Below are positions 1-7,405 of a DNA stretch of 64,000 bases, piece after piece; the stretch's first letter is position 1, and each line of letters starts with the position of its first letter. Under the pieces are notes generated by a model. The model ran no database searches. It saw only the letters and a program-made list of their open reading frames with translations, and was not told where the DNA came from. The stretch spans positions 122,768 to 186,767 of the forward strand of contig NZ_JAHESE010000009.1 in the NCBI RefSeq assembly GCF_018598175.1, given 5' to 3'. This DNA comes from Dawidia cretensis. GTDB lineage: Bacteria > Bacteroidota > Bacteroidia > Cytophagales > Cyclobacteriaceae. The position numbers and the translations under genes were made by a program.

Positions 1-415
1 GCTTACCAAAGGAGAGATCTTTATTTTCTTGCACTGACAACATCAACGACGCCAACTCAGTGTCTGAAAAAATGCTTTCATCAAATTCACCTACGGGCTG
101 AATAAAATGCTCATCTTCGACCCGCACATATTGAGTAATCGTTTCTATATCTACCTCATACGGGAGGTCCTGGCGCAAGGCCTTTAGGATGTCATAGGTC
201 TTGGACGGCACTGGCCCCTTGGGCATAGCTACATAGGAGTCTCCTATGATAAAGGAACCATACTGCGCAATATGTTTTTGCTCAGCAAAGTACAGTATCT
301 TAAAAACCTGGTGAAACCCAGCCTCTTTGCCGGCCAGTCTTAATTGCTCAGCAACATACAATACGGCGTTTAGCGCCTTCTCTACATCAAATGTTGATTT
401 TTTTGGCATAGTCAT
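1..415 (-). CDS. Panacea-domain (SocA/GepA-like, DUF4065) protein, C-terminus cut by window edge
   Basis: The minus strand is open from an ATG at 415 to the window edge (about 138 residues). A second in-frame ATG lies at 409. The translation has the typical Panacea/SocA core: an FHQVFKILYFAEQKH helix, then GDSYVAMPKGPVPSKTYDIL. This domain (formerly DUF4065) is known in the proteolytic-adaptor antitoxin SocA and in many toxin-antitoxin pairs where it neutralises varied toxins. The gene reads out of the window, so a partner toxin directly downstream cannot be seen. No toxin-like ORF lies upstream on this side. Its A/T-rich codon choice differs from the GC-richer hydrolase next door, which fits horizontal acquisition. 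Domain call is firm; an antitoxin role is inferred from the family. Confidence 0.8.
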   Translation of the reverse strand, partial: MTMPKKSTFDVEKALNAVLYVAEQLRLAGKEAGFHQVFKILYFAEQKHIAQYGSFIIGDSYVAMPKGPVPSKTYDILKALRQDLPYEVDIETITQYVRVEDEHFIQPVGEFDESIFSDTELASLMLSVQENKDLSFGK

Positions 416-538
416 AACAAGCATCATATCATATAACATTTAAAATTGACGAAAATTCCGATTATTGCTAACAAGCGATCGAGAGATTATTATTCCACAA
501 CGTCTTCAGTTGCTCACATCGGTCCATAAATAACACAC

Positions 539-546
539 CAAAGTTA
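539..546 (-). promoter_or_regulatory. Possible -7 element (TAACTTTG) for the Panacea gene
   Basis: Read on the minus strand this is TAACTTTG, an exact match to the Bacteroidota TANNTTTG -7 box. No good TTTG -33 box sits 19-21 bases upstream. The leader to the ATG at 415 would be about 120 bases. Confidence 0.3.
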
Positions 547-624
547 TCGTTTAAAACGAATCCTCCACATTCCCCGAAATACTTTACCCCAAAAAACACA
601 GAATATTTTATTCCTTAATCCGGT

Positions 625-632
625 TATCTTTA
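625..632 (+). promoter_or_regulatory. Possible -7 element (TATCTTTA) for the alpha/beta hydrolase
   Basis: TATCTTTA matches seven of eight bases of TANNTTTG and lies 18 bases before the ATG at 650. That gives a leader of roughly 10-12 bases. No clear -33 box is visible. Confidence 0.3.
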
Positions 633-649
633 CATCACAAGCCGCCTGC

Positions 650-1456
650 ATGCAAACACTAAAGATCCTGGCATATTCCATTATCGCCCTCTATTTCCTG
701 GTCGCCCTGCTATTATACATCTTCCAGCAAAAAATGATCTTTTACCCAGGCAAAATGGCGAAGAATACCAATCTGAACCTGGCCAGCCACCAACGCGAAG
801 TATTTCTCGAAACACGCGACAACGAGACCATCCACGCCCTCTACTGTGCCGGCACGCGCCCGGAAGTCATACTGTACTTCCACGGCAACGCCGGCGACTT
901 GAGCGGCTGGAAGTTTGCCGCAGAAGACTTTACCACCCTGGGCTATGCTGTATTGATGATCGACTACCGCGGTTACGGCAAAAGCACCGGGCAACTCTCC
1001 GAGCAAGGCATGTATACCGACGGCGAAGCCGCCTATGAATACCTCACGAAAGAGTTGCACATCGCACCCGTAAACATCCTGGTATATGGCCGATCCATTG
1101 GCACGGGTGTGGCCGTAGAAATTGCCACACGATACCCGGTCCGTGGATTGGTGCTGGAGTCTGCCTACACATCGCTCAGCACGTTAGCCAACGAAAAAGT
1201 GCCATTCTTTTTCCCTTCGCTCTACCTCCGCTTCCGATTCAATAACCTGCAAAAAATTGCAAACGTTACGTGCCCCGTCGTACTGCTGCACGGCACCCGG
1301 GACGAGCTTATTCCCCCCGCGCACAGCCAACGTTTGCTTGCTGCGATTAAAAGTAAAAAGAAATTAATCCTGATCGACGGCGGCGGGCACAATGATCTCG
1401 CAGGCTTCCCGGAATATGGTCGGTCTCTACAAGAGGACCTGAATAATTTCTTCTAG
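650..1456 (+). CDS. Membrane-anchored alpha/beta hydrolase (ABHD13/serine aminopeptidase S33-like)
   Basis: 268 residues. A hydrophobic segment at about 5-25 should anchor the protein in the inner membrane. The alpha/beta-hydrolase fold follows: oxyanion HG in YFHGNAGD (78-79), nucleophile elbow GRSIG with Ser149, acid Asp218 in HGTRDELIPP and His247 in GGGHNDL. All three catalytic residues are present, so the enzyme should be active. The YFHGNAGD and GYGKSTG signatures are those of the ABHD12/13 (Bem46-like) group. The substrate is unknown, probably an ester or thioester. The gene stands alone and converges with the HxlR gene, the two stops lying 5 bases apart. The start fits the N-terminal anchor. 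Confidence 0.88.
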   Translation: MQTLKILAYSIIALYFLVALLLYIFQQKMIFYPGKMAKNTNLNLASHQREVFLETRDNETIHALYCAGTRPEVILYFHGNAGDLSGWKFAAEDFTTLGYAVLMIDYRGYGKSTGQLSEQGMYTDGEAAYEYLTKELHIAPVNILVYGRSIGTGVAVEIATRYPVRGLVLESAYTSLSTLANEKVPFFFPSLYLRFRFNNLQKIANVTCPVVLLHGTRDELIPPAHSQRLLAAIKSKKKLILIDGGGHNDLAGFPEYGRSLQEDLNNFF

Positions 1457-1461
1457 CATCT

Positions 1462-1863
1462 TCAACGTGGCGGCGCATACACATCACCTTCAGGCACGGG
1501 TCCTGGAGCCACATACCCTTTCTCTATAACAGCGCGCAGTCGTGCCTGATTGTCATCCGCCCACTGGCCCAGCGCAGAAATAAATGGCAACAAAGATTTT
1601 CCAATGTCTGTCAGACTGTACTCGACTTTCAGCGGCACTTGCGGATAGATTACCTTTGAAACAAGCTCATGTGTTTCGAGCTCTTTCAACTGCGCATTCA
1701 ACACACGAAGCGAAGCCTGCGGAATCTTTCGATGTAACTCGCTCGGCCGCTTATGACCTTCGTTAATGAAGTATAATAACCGAATTTTCCACTTACCATA
1801 CAGCACTTCTCCGATCAGATCTAACCCGCAATTGAGCTCGATAGGAATCTTCTTTTCGTACAT
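1462..1863 (-). CDS. HxlR (DUF24) family winged-helix transcriptional regulator
   Basis: 133 residues, typical HxlR length. The winged-helix domain covers about 10-105: GKWKIRLLYFINEGHKRPSELHRKIP, then SLRVLNAQLKELETHELV, then the wing YSLTDIGKSLLP. Cys12, just before the first helix, is where redox-sensing family members such as HypR carry their reactive Cys. The gene is divergent from an SDR oxidoreductase, and the 120-base gap contains a perfect 14-bp palindrome. This is the usual layout for a DUF24 repressor controlling a detoxifying oxidoreductase and itself. Family call is firm; redox or electrophile sensing is inferred. Confidence 0.9.
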   Translation of the reverse strand: MYEKKIPIELNCGLDLIGEVLYGKWKIRLLYFINEGHKRPSELHRKIPQASLRVLNAQLKELETHELVSKVIYPQVPLKVEYSLTDIGKSLLPFISALGQWADDNQARLRAVIEKGYVAPGPVPEGDVYAPPR

Positions 1864-1902
1864 ACATCAAAAATAAGCCCATGGTACCGGAAATACCAGT
1901 AT

Positions 1903-1916
1903 GGATAAATTTATCC
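1903..1916. promoter_or_regulatory. Perfect 14-bp palindrome, likely HxlR operator
   Basis: GGATAAATTTATCC is self-complementary and lies between the divergent HxlR and SDR genes. Its core TAAATTTA resembles a TANNTTTA -7 box on both strands, so a bound dimer could block both promoters. A smaller inverted repeat, ATAC-CA-GTAT (1893-1902), lies beside it. Confidence 0.5.
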
Positions 1917-1983
1917 CTATAGGCATAATTACACCATTCTTGCAACACATCTTCCTGACACGGATTTTTGTGTAAAAAAAATA

Positions 1984-2781
1984 ATGAATACGACAGCGAT
2001 ACACACCGGGCACGAATTGGCAGACAAGGTAGCACTGGTGACGGGAGGAACGAAAGGCGCCGGGCGCGCCATTGCCGAACGACTAAAACGGGCCGGCGCC
2101 CGGGTCATTGTAACGGCACGGAATCCGGCGGAAGAGAACCTGGACGGAATTGACTTCATCGCCGCAGACCTCAGCAAGCGGCTGGGAACGCAAAAAGTCA
2201 TCGACGAAGTCAACGCCCGGTTTGGCGGCATTGATATATTGATAGACAATCTCGGTTCATCCGAAACACCCGGTGGTGGCTTCGCCGCGCTGACGGATGA
2301 AGATTGGGAAGAGACGATCCAGGCGAACCTGCTTGCCGCTGTCAGACTCGACCGCGGGTTCTTGCCTAAAATGCTGGAAAAGAAATCGGGCGTAATCATC
2401 CACATAGGCTCGATACAAGCGAAGATGCCATTATACGAATCAACGTTGCCCTATGCAGCCGCAAAAGCAGGACTGGTGAACTACAGCAAAAGCCTGTCGA
2501 ATGAAGTATCACCCCAGGGCGTCCGTGTATTGACTGTCTCACCAGGGTTTATCCAAACGACTTCCGCCACCAGGATGGTGGAAAGACTCGCCGAGAGCAG
2601 TGGGACAAGCTTTGAAGTTGCCTTGCAAGGATTGATGGAAGCGCTCGGCGGAATCCCCTACGGGCGTCCTGCATGGCCGGAAGAACTTGCCGAGTTTGTC
2701 GGCTTCCTCGTCTCACCCCGCGCCGGCTACCTGACCGGCACCGAGTATATCGTCGACGGCGGCACAGTCCCGACAATCTAG
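1984..2781 (+). CDS. SDR family NAD(P)-dependent oxidoreductase
   Basis: 265 residues, the standard length of a classical short-chain dehydrogenase/reductase. The cofactor-binding glycine motif TGGTKGAG is at 20-27. The catalytic tetrad is complete: Asn115, Ser143 (IGSIQAK), Tyr157 and Lys161 (YAAAK). The first turn of the Rossmann fold is followed by TARNP, where the Arg suggests NADP(H) preference. The C-terminus TGTEYIVDGG is the usual substrate-loop end. The closest described types are 3-oxoacyl-ACP reductase-like SDRs, but the substrate cannot be assigned. It is divergent from the HxlR regulator that probably controls it. Confidence 0.9.
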   Translation: MNTTAIHTGHELADKVALVTGGTKGAGRAIAERLKRAGARVIVTARNPAEENLDGIDFIAADLSKRLGTQKVIDEVNARFGGIDILIDNLGSSETPGGGFAALTDEDWEETIQANLLAAVRLDRGFLPKMLEKKSGVIIHIGSIQAKMPLYESTLPYAAAKAGLVNYSKSLSNEVSPQGVRVLTVSPGFIQTTSATRMVERLAESSGTSFEVALQGLMEALGGIPYGRPAWPEELAEFVGFLVSPRAGYLTGTEYIVDGGTVPTI

Positions 2782-2794
2782 CAAACATCCACGA

Positions 2795-3364
2795 TCACTT
2801 GTGCGGGAACCGCTCCAAACATTCCTCCAGCGTAGACAGCGCCCGTTGGTAAAGCTCGGCATTCCCCTTATCGATCAGGGCCAGGATGGCCTGACACTCC
2901 CGCACATACACCGGAGCAAAATCCGGATCGTGTTGTGTGATATCAACGGCATTGTCGATAATATCCGCATACTTCACTGTCTGTGCATCGGCGCTCACCG
3001 TAGCCAGGCGTTCCGCTTCCCGTGCCCGCCGCTCCTTTCTTTTCATGCGCGGCTGACGCTCACGCGTATACACATCGGTGAGCTCCACCACAGTCCGTAG
3101 CGTGCGCGCTACCTCAGCCCCGGGCATCAACGTCTCCAGAAACCCGCCAATAGATGCTTCCCGGACGGGTGTATCTTCCAACACATCGTGTAGCAACGCC
3201 GCACACAATGTAGCGGTGTCCTGCGTATAGGCCCGGCACGTTTCCATCACTCGTACCGGGTGTACAATGTAAGGAGCATCAACGTACCGCCGGCGCTGAT
3301 CACTATGCGCCCGATTAGCAAAATCCCGAACGGCAGACAAAATCGTATCTTGAGAGTTGTTCAT
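2795..3364 (-). CDS. Stand-alone HD-domain hydrolase of the RelA/SpoT-MESH1 type (putative alarmone hydrolase)
   Basis: 189 residues with one HD domain and no synthetase, TGS or ACT domain. Motifs match the ppGpp-hydrolase HD family: AH at 19-20 in NRAHSDQRRRYVDAPYIVHPVRV with His35, LLHD (His59, Asp60), ED at 63-64, and Asp134 in KYADIIDN. These residues would form the Mn-binding site that removes the 3' pyrophosphate of (p)ppGpp in SpoT, MESH1 and small alarmone hydrolases. The insertion around 100-122 is rich in Arg/Lys/Glu. Biochemically it could act on another nucleotide. It converges with the SDR gene and lies 28 bases after the receptor gene on the same strand. Confidence 0.82.
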   Translation of the reverse strand: MNNSQDTILSAVRDFANRAHSDQRRRYVDAPYIVHPVRVMETCRAYTQDTATLCAALLHDVLEDTPVREASIGGFLETLMPGAEVARTLRTVVELTDVYTRERQPRMKRKERRAREAERLATVSADAQTVKYADIIDNAVDITQHDPDFAPVYVRECQAILALIDKGNAELYQRALSTLEECLERFPHK

Positions 3365-3392
3365 CGTTGTACTCGCAAGTTACAATATGCTC

Positions 3393-5927
3393 TCAAAACC
3401 CATACCCCAACGTCACATAATAAAATCCACCAACACTGGGACCACCTAAGAACGAATTATAATAATGATTGAACACGTTACTACCCCCGACCTTCACCGA
3501 CACCTGCTTCAGTCTCTTACTCACCTGCGCATCCACCGTTTGGTAGGCCGGCACATCACCGTTAACCAGGAACGATTGCCAATAATAGCTGTCTTGCCGC
3601 CGGTAGGTGACCATAAAGCCCAAACCCTGATAGAGATCACTATTGCCGACAGAAAGGTTCACGATCCAGGCCGGTGTGTTGAAGCCATCCTCTAGTCCAT
3701 CATTTCCCGATCGACGTTGTAGACGTGCATAGGTCAGGTTCCCATTCATGGCAAAGTTTTTGCCGAACAGGTACTTCAGCCCAAGCCCTGCGCCATAGTT
3801 GTAGGCTGTAGTCTTGGAGTTCGTCCACATGCGGTAACGGTCTTGTAAGGTGCGGTCAGCCAGATAGTAGGAAATCGAGTCGGCATTTGCGGTGCGGGGA
3901 ATATTCATTTCCACCTGGGCAATAAAATTGTTATAGCGGTTGTAATAGAAGTCTACATCAACTTGCAAATTCTCATCAAAGAACGAACCCCTATAGCCGG
4001 CCTCGAACGAGCGGATCTCTTCCGGCTCGACATAGGTATAATCATTTTTCTTATACAGTCCCTGGTTCTCGATAATAGCTTCGCTGCGGGACACGCCGTT
4101 CTGATTGACCTCGCGCAACACCGCCGCCTGAAAGGCATCGATCGACGCACGGTTGTATGCGCGCTCAAAGACACCGGACGACATCACCGGCAAGCCTCCG
4201 ACACGCTTCACACCGCCACTGTTGACATTGGAGAATGCCTCAAACACGCTTGGAAACCGGAACCCGTTCTGAAACGCAAAGCGGACGTGGTGCAACGGCG
4301 ACACGGAATATACCGCTGTGAACCGTGGATTCCATTTCAGCGAGTAATATTCGTTCTTGTCTGCACGCAGTGTGGCGCCGAGCTTGAGCTTGTGACCGAA
4401 CGACCTGGACACCTGCAGAAAGCCACCACTCTTGCGATACAATAAATTATGTCCGTCTCCTTCGGGATTGATAAAGTAGTTGCCGTCGGGAATGATGATA
4501 TAGGTGCGATGATCAAATCCCACCAATATTTCCAATCCAGTCGATGCTTTCACATTGGCTAGCAGCTCCTCCGTTACGTTCAACTGACCTTCTACATGCA
4601 GCATTCGCGATTTTACACGCAGGGCAGCACCGTAATCCCAATTATTGATATCACCCAATGCGCTAATCAGATTGTCGAAGGCCGCTGTACCGGACTGTGG
4701 CCGCCCCGTGTCACCAACCACGCGCGCCGCCCGGTGCGCATCGGCCACGCTCATGCCCGACGCAACAGCATCCTGAAAGGCGGCCGCGTACTCGGTATAC
4801 CAGGCATTGTCGGATTTAAACGTACGATCGATGTTCTCCCCCATCGACCGGGCATTGTAAGATTTACCGGTATTCTCGACATTCACGTACGCCAATGCCT
4901 GCACGGACCGCGATTTAAAAGCCAGCCCGTGTTGCTGCAGGCGGTAGTCTTCGAGTCGGAAGCGGTTCGCACGCTGATAGATATTATCGAGGTCGGCAAA
5001 GCGGTAAGTATAGATCAACTTCGTATCCGGGGTAAAGGCATAGTGCAGGGCTGCATCTGCCTTGGCATTGTGAATGCTATAGTCCACGAGCTCATTCTCA
5101 TAATAGCCCGTCCGGGCGACGACATAGTTCTTACCAGCGAGCGATAATGTGCGGCGATTCGAGGATTCGTTGCCATAGCCGTTGACAGGATCGAACGCGG
5201 GGTTGTCAGCACCTAACAACCCCGTGCTGGCGTTGGCACTGCCGTTCAGATCAGCATGGCTGTTGGCAACCCAGTCGGTGCCCGTGATATAAGAGCCATT
5301 GATCTTAAAGGCGAAGTTCGAGTTGATCTTCTTTGCCCACCGCAGACTCGTTTCGGAAAATATCTTAGCGCCACCTTCGGTGTGAATGCGGTTGACACCG
5401 GTCTTTTGTTGCAGGCTGATTCCTTCTGTGGTGAAAGGATCTTTTGTCAGGAAGTTGGCCATGCCATTGATGGCATTCATACCATATAGGGCCGAGGCCG
5501 TACCCGGAATAATCTCGACGCTTTGTATATCGAGGTCGCCTGGACCGAGCATGTTGGCAATAGGAGCACCGAGGTGTGGTGCCTGGTTGTCCATGCCGTC
5601 TACCATTTGCACAAAGCGCACGTTGGTGGTATTGCCAAAGCCTCGGGTGTTGATTACTTTAAACCCTACACTGGGCACTAGCATCTGCACGCCTTTGATA
5701 TTCTCTAGCGCGTCAAAAAAAGAGGGTGCTGCAGAATTGTAGATGGCTCGTGACGACAATTTTTCGACGCTTACCGGCGACCTCCCCAAATCCTCCTCCA
5801 AACGCGATGCAGTCAGTACCACATCATGCAGGATGACCACTTTCGTTGTATCCGGATCCGGCTGGCGTTGTGCCCAGCATTCGAACGAACCTATTACAAA
5901 AAGTAAAACACGTAAAATTCTATACAT
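3393..5927 (-). CDS. TonB-dependent outer-membrane receptor
   Basis: 844 residues. A signal peptide ends at CWAQ, leaving a mature N-terminal Gln. There is no CarboxypepD-like or STN domain. After a short linker comes the plug: VVLTASRLEEDLGRSPVSVEKL, then MLVPSVGFKVINTRGFGNTTNVRFVQMVDGMDNQAPHLGAP and the VEIIPGTASALYGMNAINGMANFLTK strand. The rest is the 22-stranded barrel, ending in the aromatic YYVTLGYGF typical for BamA insertion. Such receptors import chelated metals, vitamins or oligomers using TonB energy. No SusD-like or periplasmic binding gene adjoins it, so the ligand is unknown. Confidence 0.9.
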   Translation of the reverse strand: MYRILRVLLFVIGSFECWAQRQPDPDTTKVVILHDVVLTASRLEEDLGRSPVSVEKLSSRAIYNSAAPSFFDALENIKGVQMLVPSVGFKVINTRGFGNTTNVRFVQMVDGMDNQAPHLGAPIANMLGPGDLDIQSVEIIPGTASALYGMNAINGMANFLTKDPFTTEGISLQQKTGVNRIHTEGGAKIFSETSLRWAKKINSNFAFKINGSYITGTDWVANSHADLNGSANASTGLLGADNPAFDPVNGYGNESSNRRTLSLAGKNYVVARTGYYENELVDYSIHNAKADAALHYAFTPDTKLIYTYRFADLDNIYQRANRFRLEDYRLQQHGLAFKSRSVQALAYVNVENTGKSYNARSMGENIDRTFKSDNAWYTEYAAAFQDAVASGMSVADAHRAARVVGDTGRPQSGTAAFDNLISALGDINNWDYGAALRVKSRMLHVEGQLNVTEELLANVKASTGLEILVGFDHRTYIIIPDGNYFINPEGDGHNLLYRKSGGFLQVSRSFGHKLKLGATLRADKNEYYSLKWNPRFTAVYSVSPLHHVRFAFQNGFRFPSVFEAFSNVNSGGVKRVGGLPVMSSGVFERAYNRASIDAFQAAVLREVNQNGVSRSEAIIENQGLYKKNDYTYVEPEEIRSFEAGYRGSFFDENLQVDVDFYYNRYNNFIAQVEMNIPRTANADSISYYLADRTLQDRYRMWTNSKTTAYNYGAGLGLKYLFGKNFAMNGNLTYARLQRRSGNDGLEDGFNTPAWIVNLSVGNSDLYQGLGFMVTYRRQDSYYWQSFLVNGDVPAYQTVDAQVSKRLKQVSVKVGGSNVFNHYYNSFLGGPSVGGFYYVTLGYGF

Positions 5928-6153
5928 AGAAAAATTTACCGGCTATGGGTCGGCACAAATGAACAAAAAGTCATTCGAATTAACCGCCTGCCGCTACCGG
6001 CAGTACAAGGAAACCGCTGGAATATCAAAATATACCCCTGAAAGGCGCATTTCCCGTGACGTATGCGCTACCAAAATATCCTTTCGGACCGATATTTCCA
6101 ATCGTACCTATCGGACAAACATCCAGGAGCTTCGATGAGCCATACCCGGTCCG

Positions 6154-7140
6154 CTACCGATACGTAACAAATTCTTTATTATACCGGCTCCGGTAGTCGA
6201 GTGGCAACAGGCCGGTGATCTTACGAAAGGTCTCGCGGAAAGCTTTGGCATCGGCGTACCCGGACTCGTACATCACTTCCTTTACCGTGCGGCGGCTGGT
6301 CTCGAGCATCTTTTTGGCCAGCTCGATCTTCAGCCGCTGCTGATATTCTAAGGGCGTATTGCCGGTGGCTTTGATAAAGCGCCGGTCAAAGTTGCGCCGG
6401 CTCAGTGTATACCGTTCGGCGACATCTTCCATCGAGATTCGTTCGCGCAGGTGCTCTTCAATAAACAACTGGGCTTTTTTGATAAGATCATCTTCATGAT
6501 CCTTTTGTGCCTCAAAGATCACAAACGGCGACTGGCTGGTACGATTGATATCAACCTGAAAGATCTTCGCACAGAAAACAGCCGTAGCGCGATCGTAATA
6601 TTTTTCGACCAGGTACAGCATCAGGTTCAAATATGAAAATGCGCCACCGTTCGTGTACAGACCGTTCTCGTCTGTGACCAGCTTATCGGGTAACAATGTA
6701 ACCTCCGGGAACATCTGTCGAAACGCGCGCGCTGCATTCCAATGGGTGGAGCAGCCTTTGCCATCCAGCAGCCCGGTGGCGGCTAAAATGAAAGCGCCGG
6801 TGCAGATACTGGCCACCTCCGCACCGCGCTTGTATTGATGTTGTAGCCATGCAATGATTTCCTGGTTGTCGCGTACCAGTCGTTCAAAGTCATAGTGTCC
6901 CGCAGGGATAATGATCAGGTCTGTCTTTTTTACGGAATCGATGTGCGCATGCGGCGTGATGGAGAAGAGACCGTCGTATAGGTCCAGCCGCGACTGCACG
7001 CCCACCAGCTGCACGGTAAAGATCTTTTCTTCGCCGCGTTGCTCATGGTACTGGTTGGCCTTGATCAAAAATTTATAGGCCCCCACGATGCTACTCAGGT
7101 TGCTCTGCCCATTGGGGATAAGGATTGTCGCGTGCTTCAT
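6154..7140 (-). CDS. GlxA-type transcriptional regulator: DJ-1/PfpI-like domain plus AraC helix-turn-helix
   Basis: 328 residues from the ATG at 7140; a TTG 45 bases upstream is less likely because the Rossmann-like strand ATILIPNG begins right after this Met. Residues 1-190 form a class-I glutamine-amidotransferase-like (DJ-1/PfpI) domain with Cys113 in SICTGAFILAATGLLDG and STHW at 131-134. Residues 215-325 are an AraC/XylS domain with two HTH units (about 236-256 and 285-305) and the family signature SGYADAKAFRETFRKITG. Known members control catabolic or osmolyte genes; the sensor domain is usually non-enzymatic. It is divergent from the FGE lipoprotein gene. Two 20-bp direct repeats lie between them, the usual kind of AraC-family site. 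Confidence 0.9.
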   Translation of the reverse strand: MKHATILIPNGQSNLSSIVGAYKFLIKANQYHEQRGEEKIFTVQLVGVQSRLDLYDGLFSITPHAHIDSVKKTDLIIIPAGHYDFERLVRDNQEIIAWLQHQYKRGAEVASICTGAFILAATGLLDGKGCSTHWNAARAFRQMFPEVTLLPDKLVTDENGLYTNGGAFSYLNLMLYLVEKYYDRATAVFCAKIFQVDINRTSQSPFVIFEAQKDHEDDLIKKAQLFIEEHLRERISMEDVAERYTLSRRNFDRRFIKATGNTPLEYQQRLKIELAKKMLETSRRTVKEVMYESGYADAKAFRETFRKITGLLPLDYRSRYNKEFVTYR

Positions 7141-7274
7141 AGCGTCTTTTACTATAAAAATACGCACGCGGTCTGTCCAAATCAACCCGTCGGAATGTCC
7201 AGATTACACCCCCAGATCCGGTGCATTGCCGCATTTTGACTGGAAACGTCATTCCGCGTTGCTCTTTTTTTCAT

Positions 7275-7326
7275 TTTTTCGTACGACTTTTTGCGTGCCA
7301 CAACACTTTTTCGTACGACTTTTTGC
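7275..7326. repeat. Two perfect 20-bp direct repeats upstream of the FGE gene, candidate AraC-family sites
   Basis: The same 20-base unit, T5-CGTACGAC-T5-GC, occurs at 7275-7294 and 7307-7326, 32 bases apart start to start (about three helical turns). Each unit has CGTACG at its core. The pair lies between the divergent DJ-1/AraC regulator and the FGE gene. Confidence 0.6.
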
Positions 7327-7405
7327 AGTCCGTGAAGGGAGCCGATTGAGCGGGTTTATATTTCCGGCTTGGATGATTCGTGTGTAGATCCGTATTTCGT
7401 GGGGC

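Noticed and set aside
5743-6138. Plus-strand ORF of 131 codons over the start of the TonB receptor gene
   Set aside because: Mostly antisense to a firm gene, low-complexity basic composition and no signal or domain.
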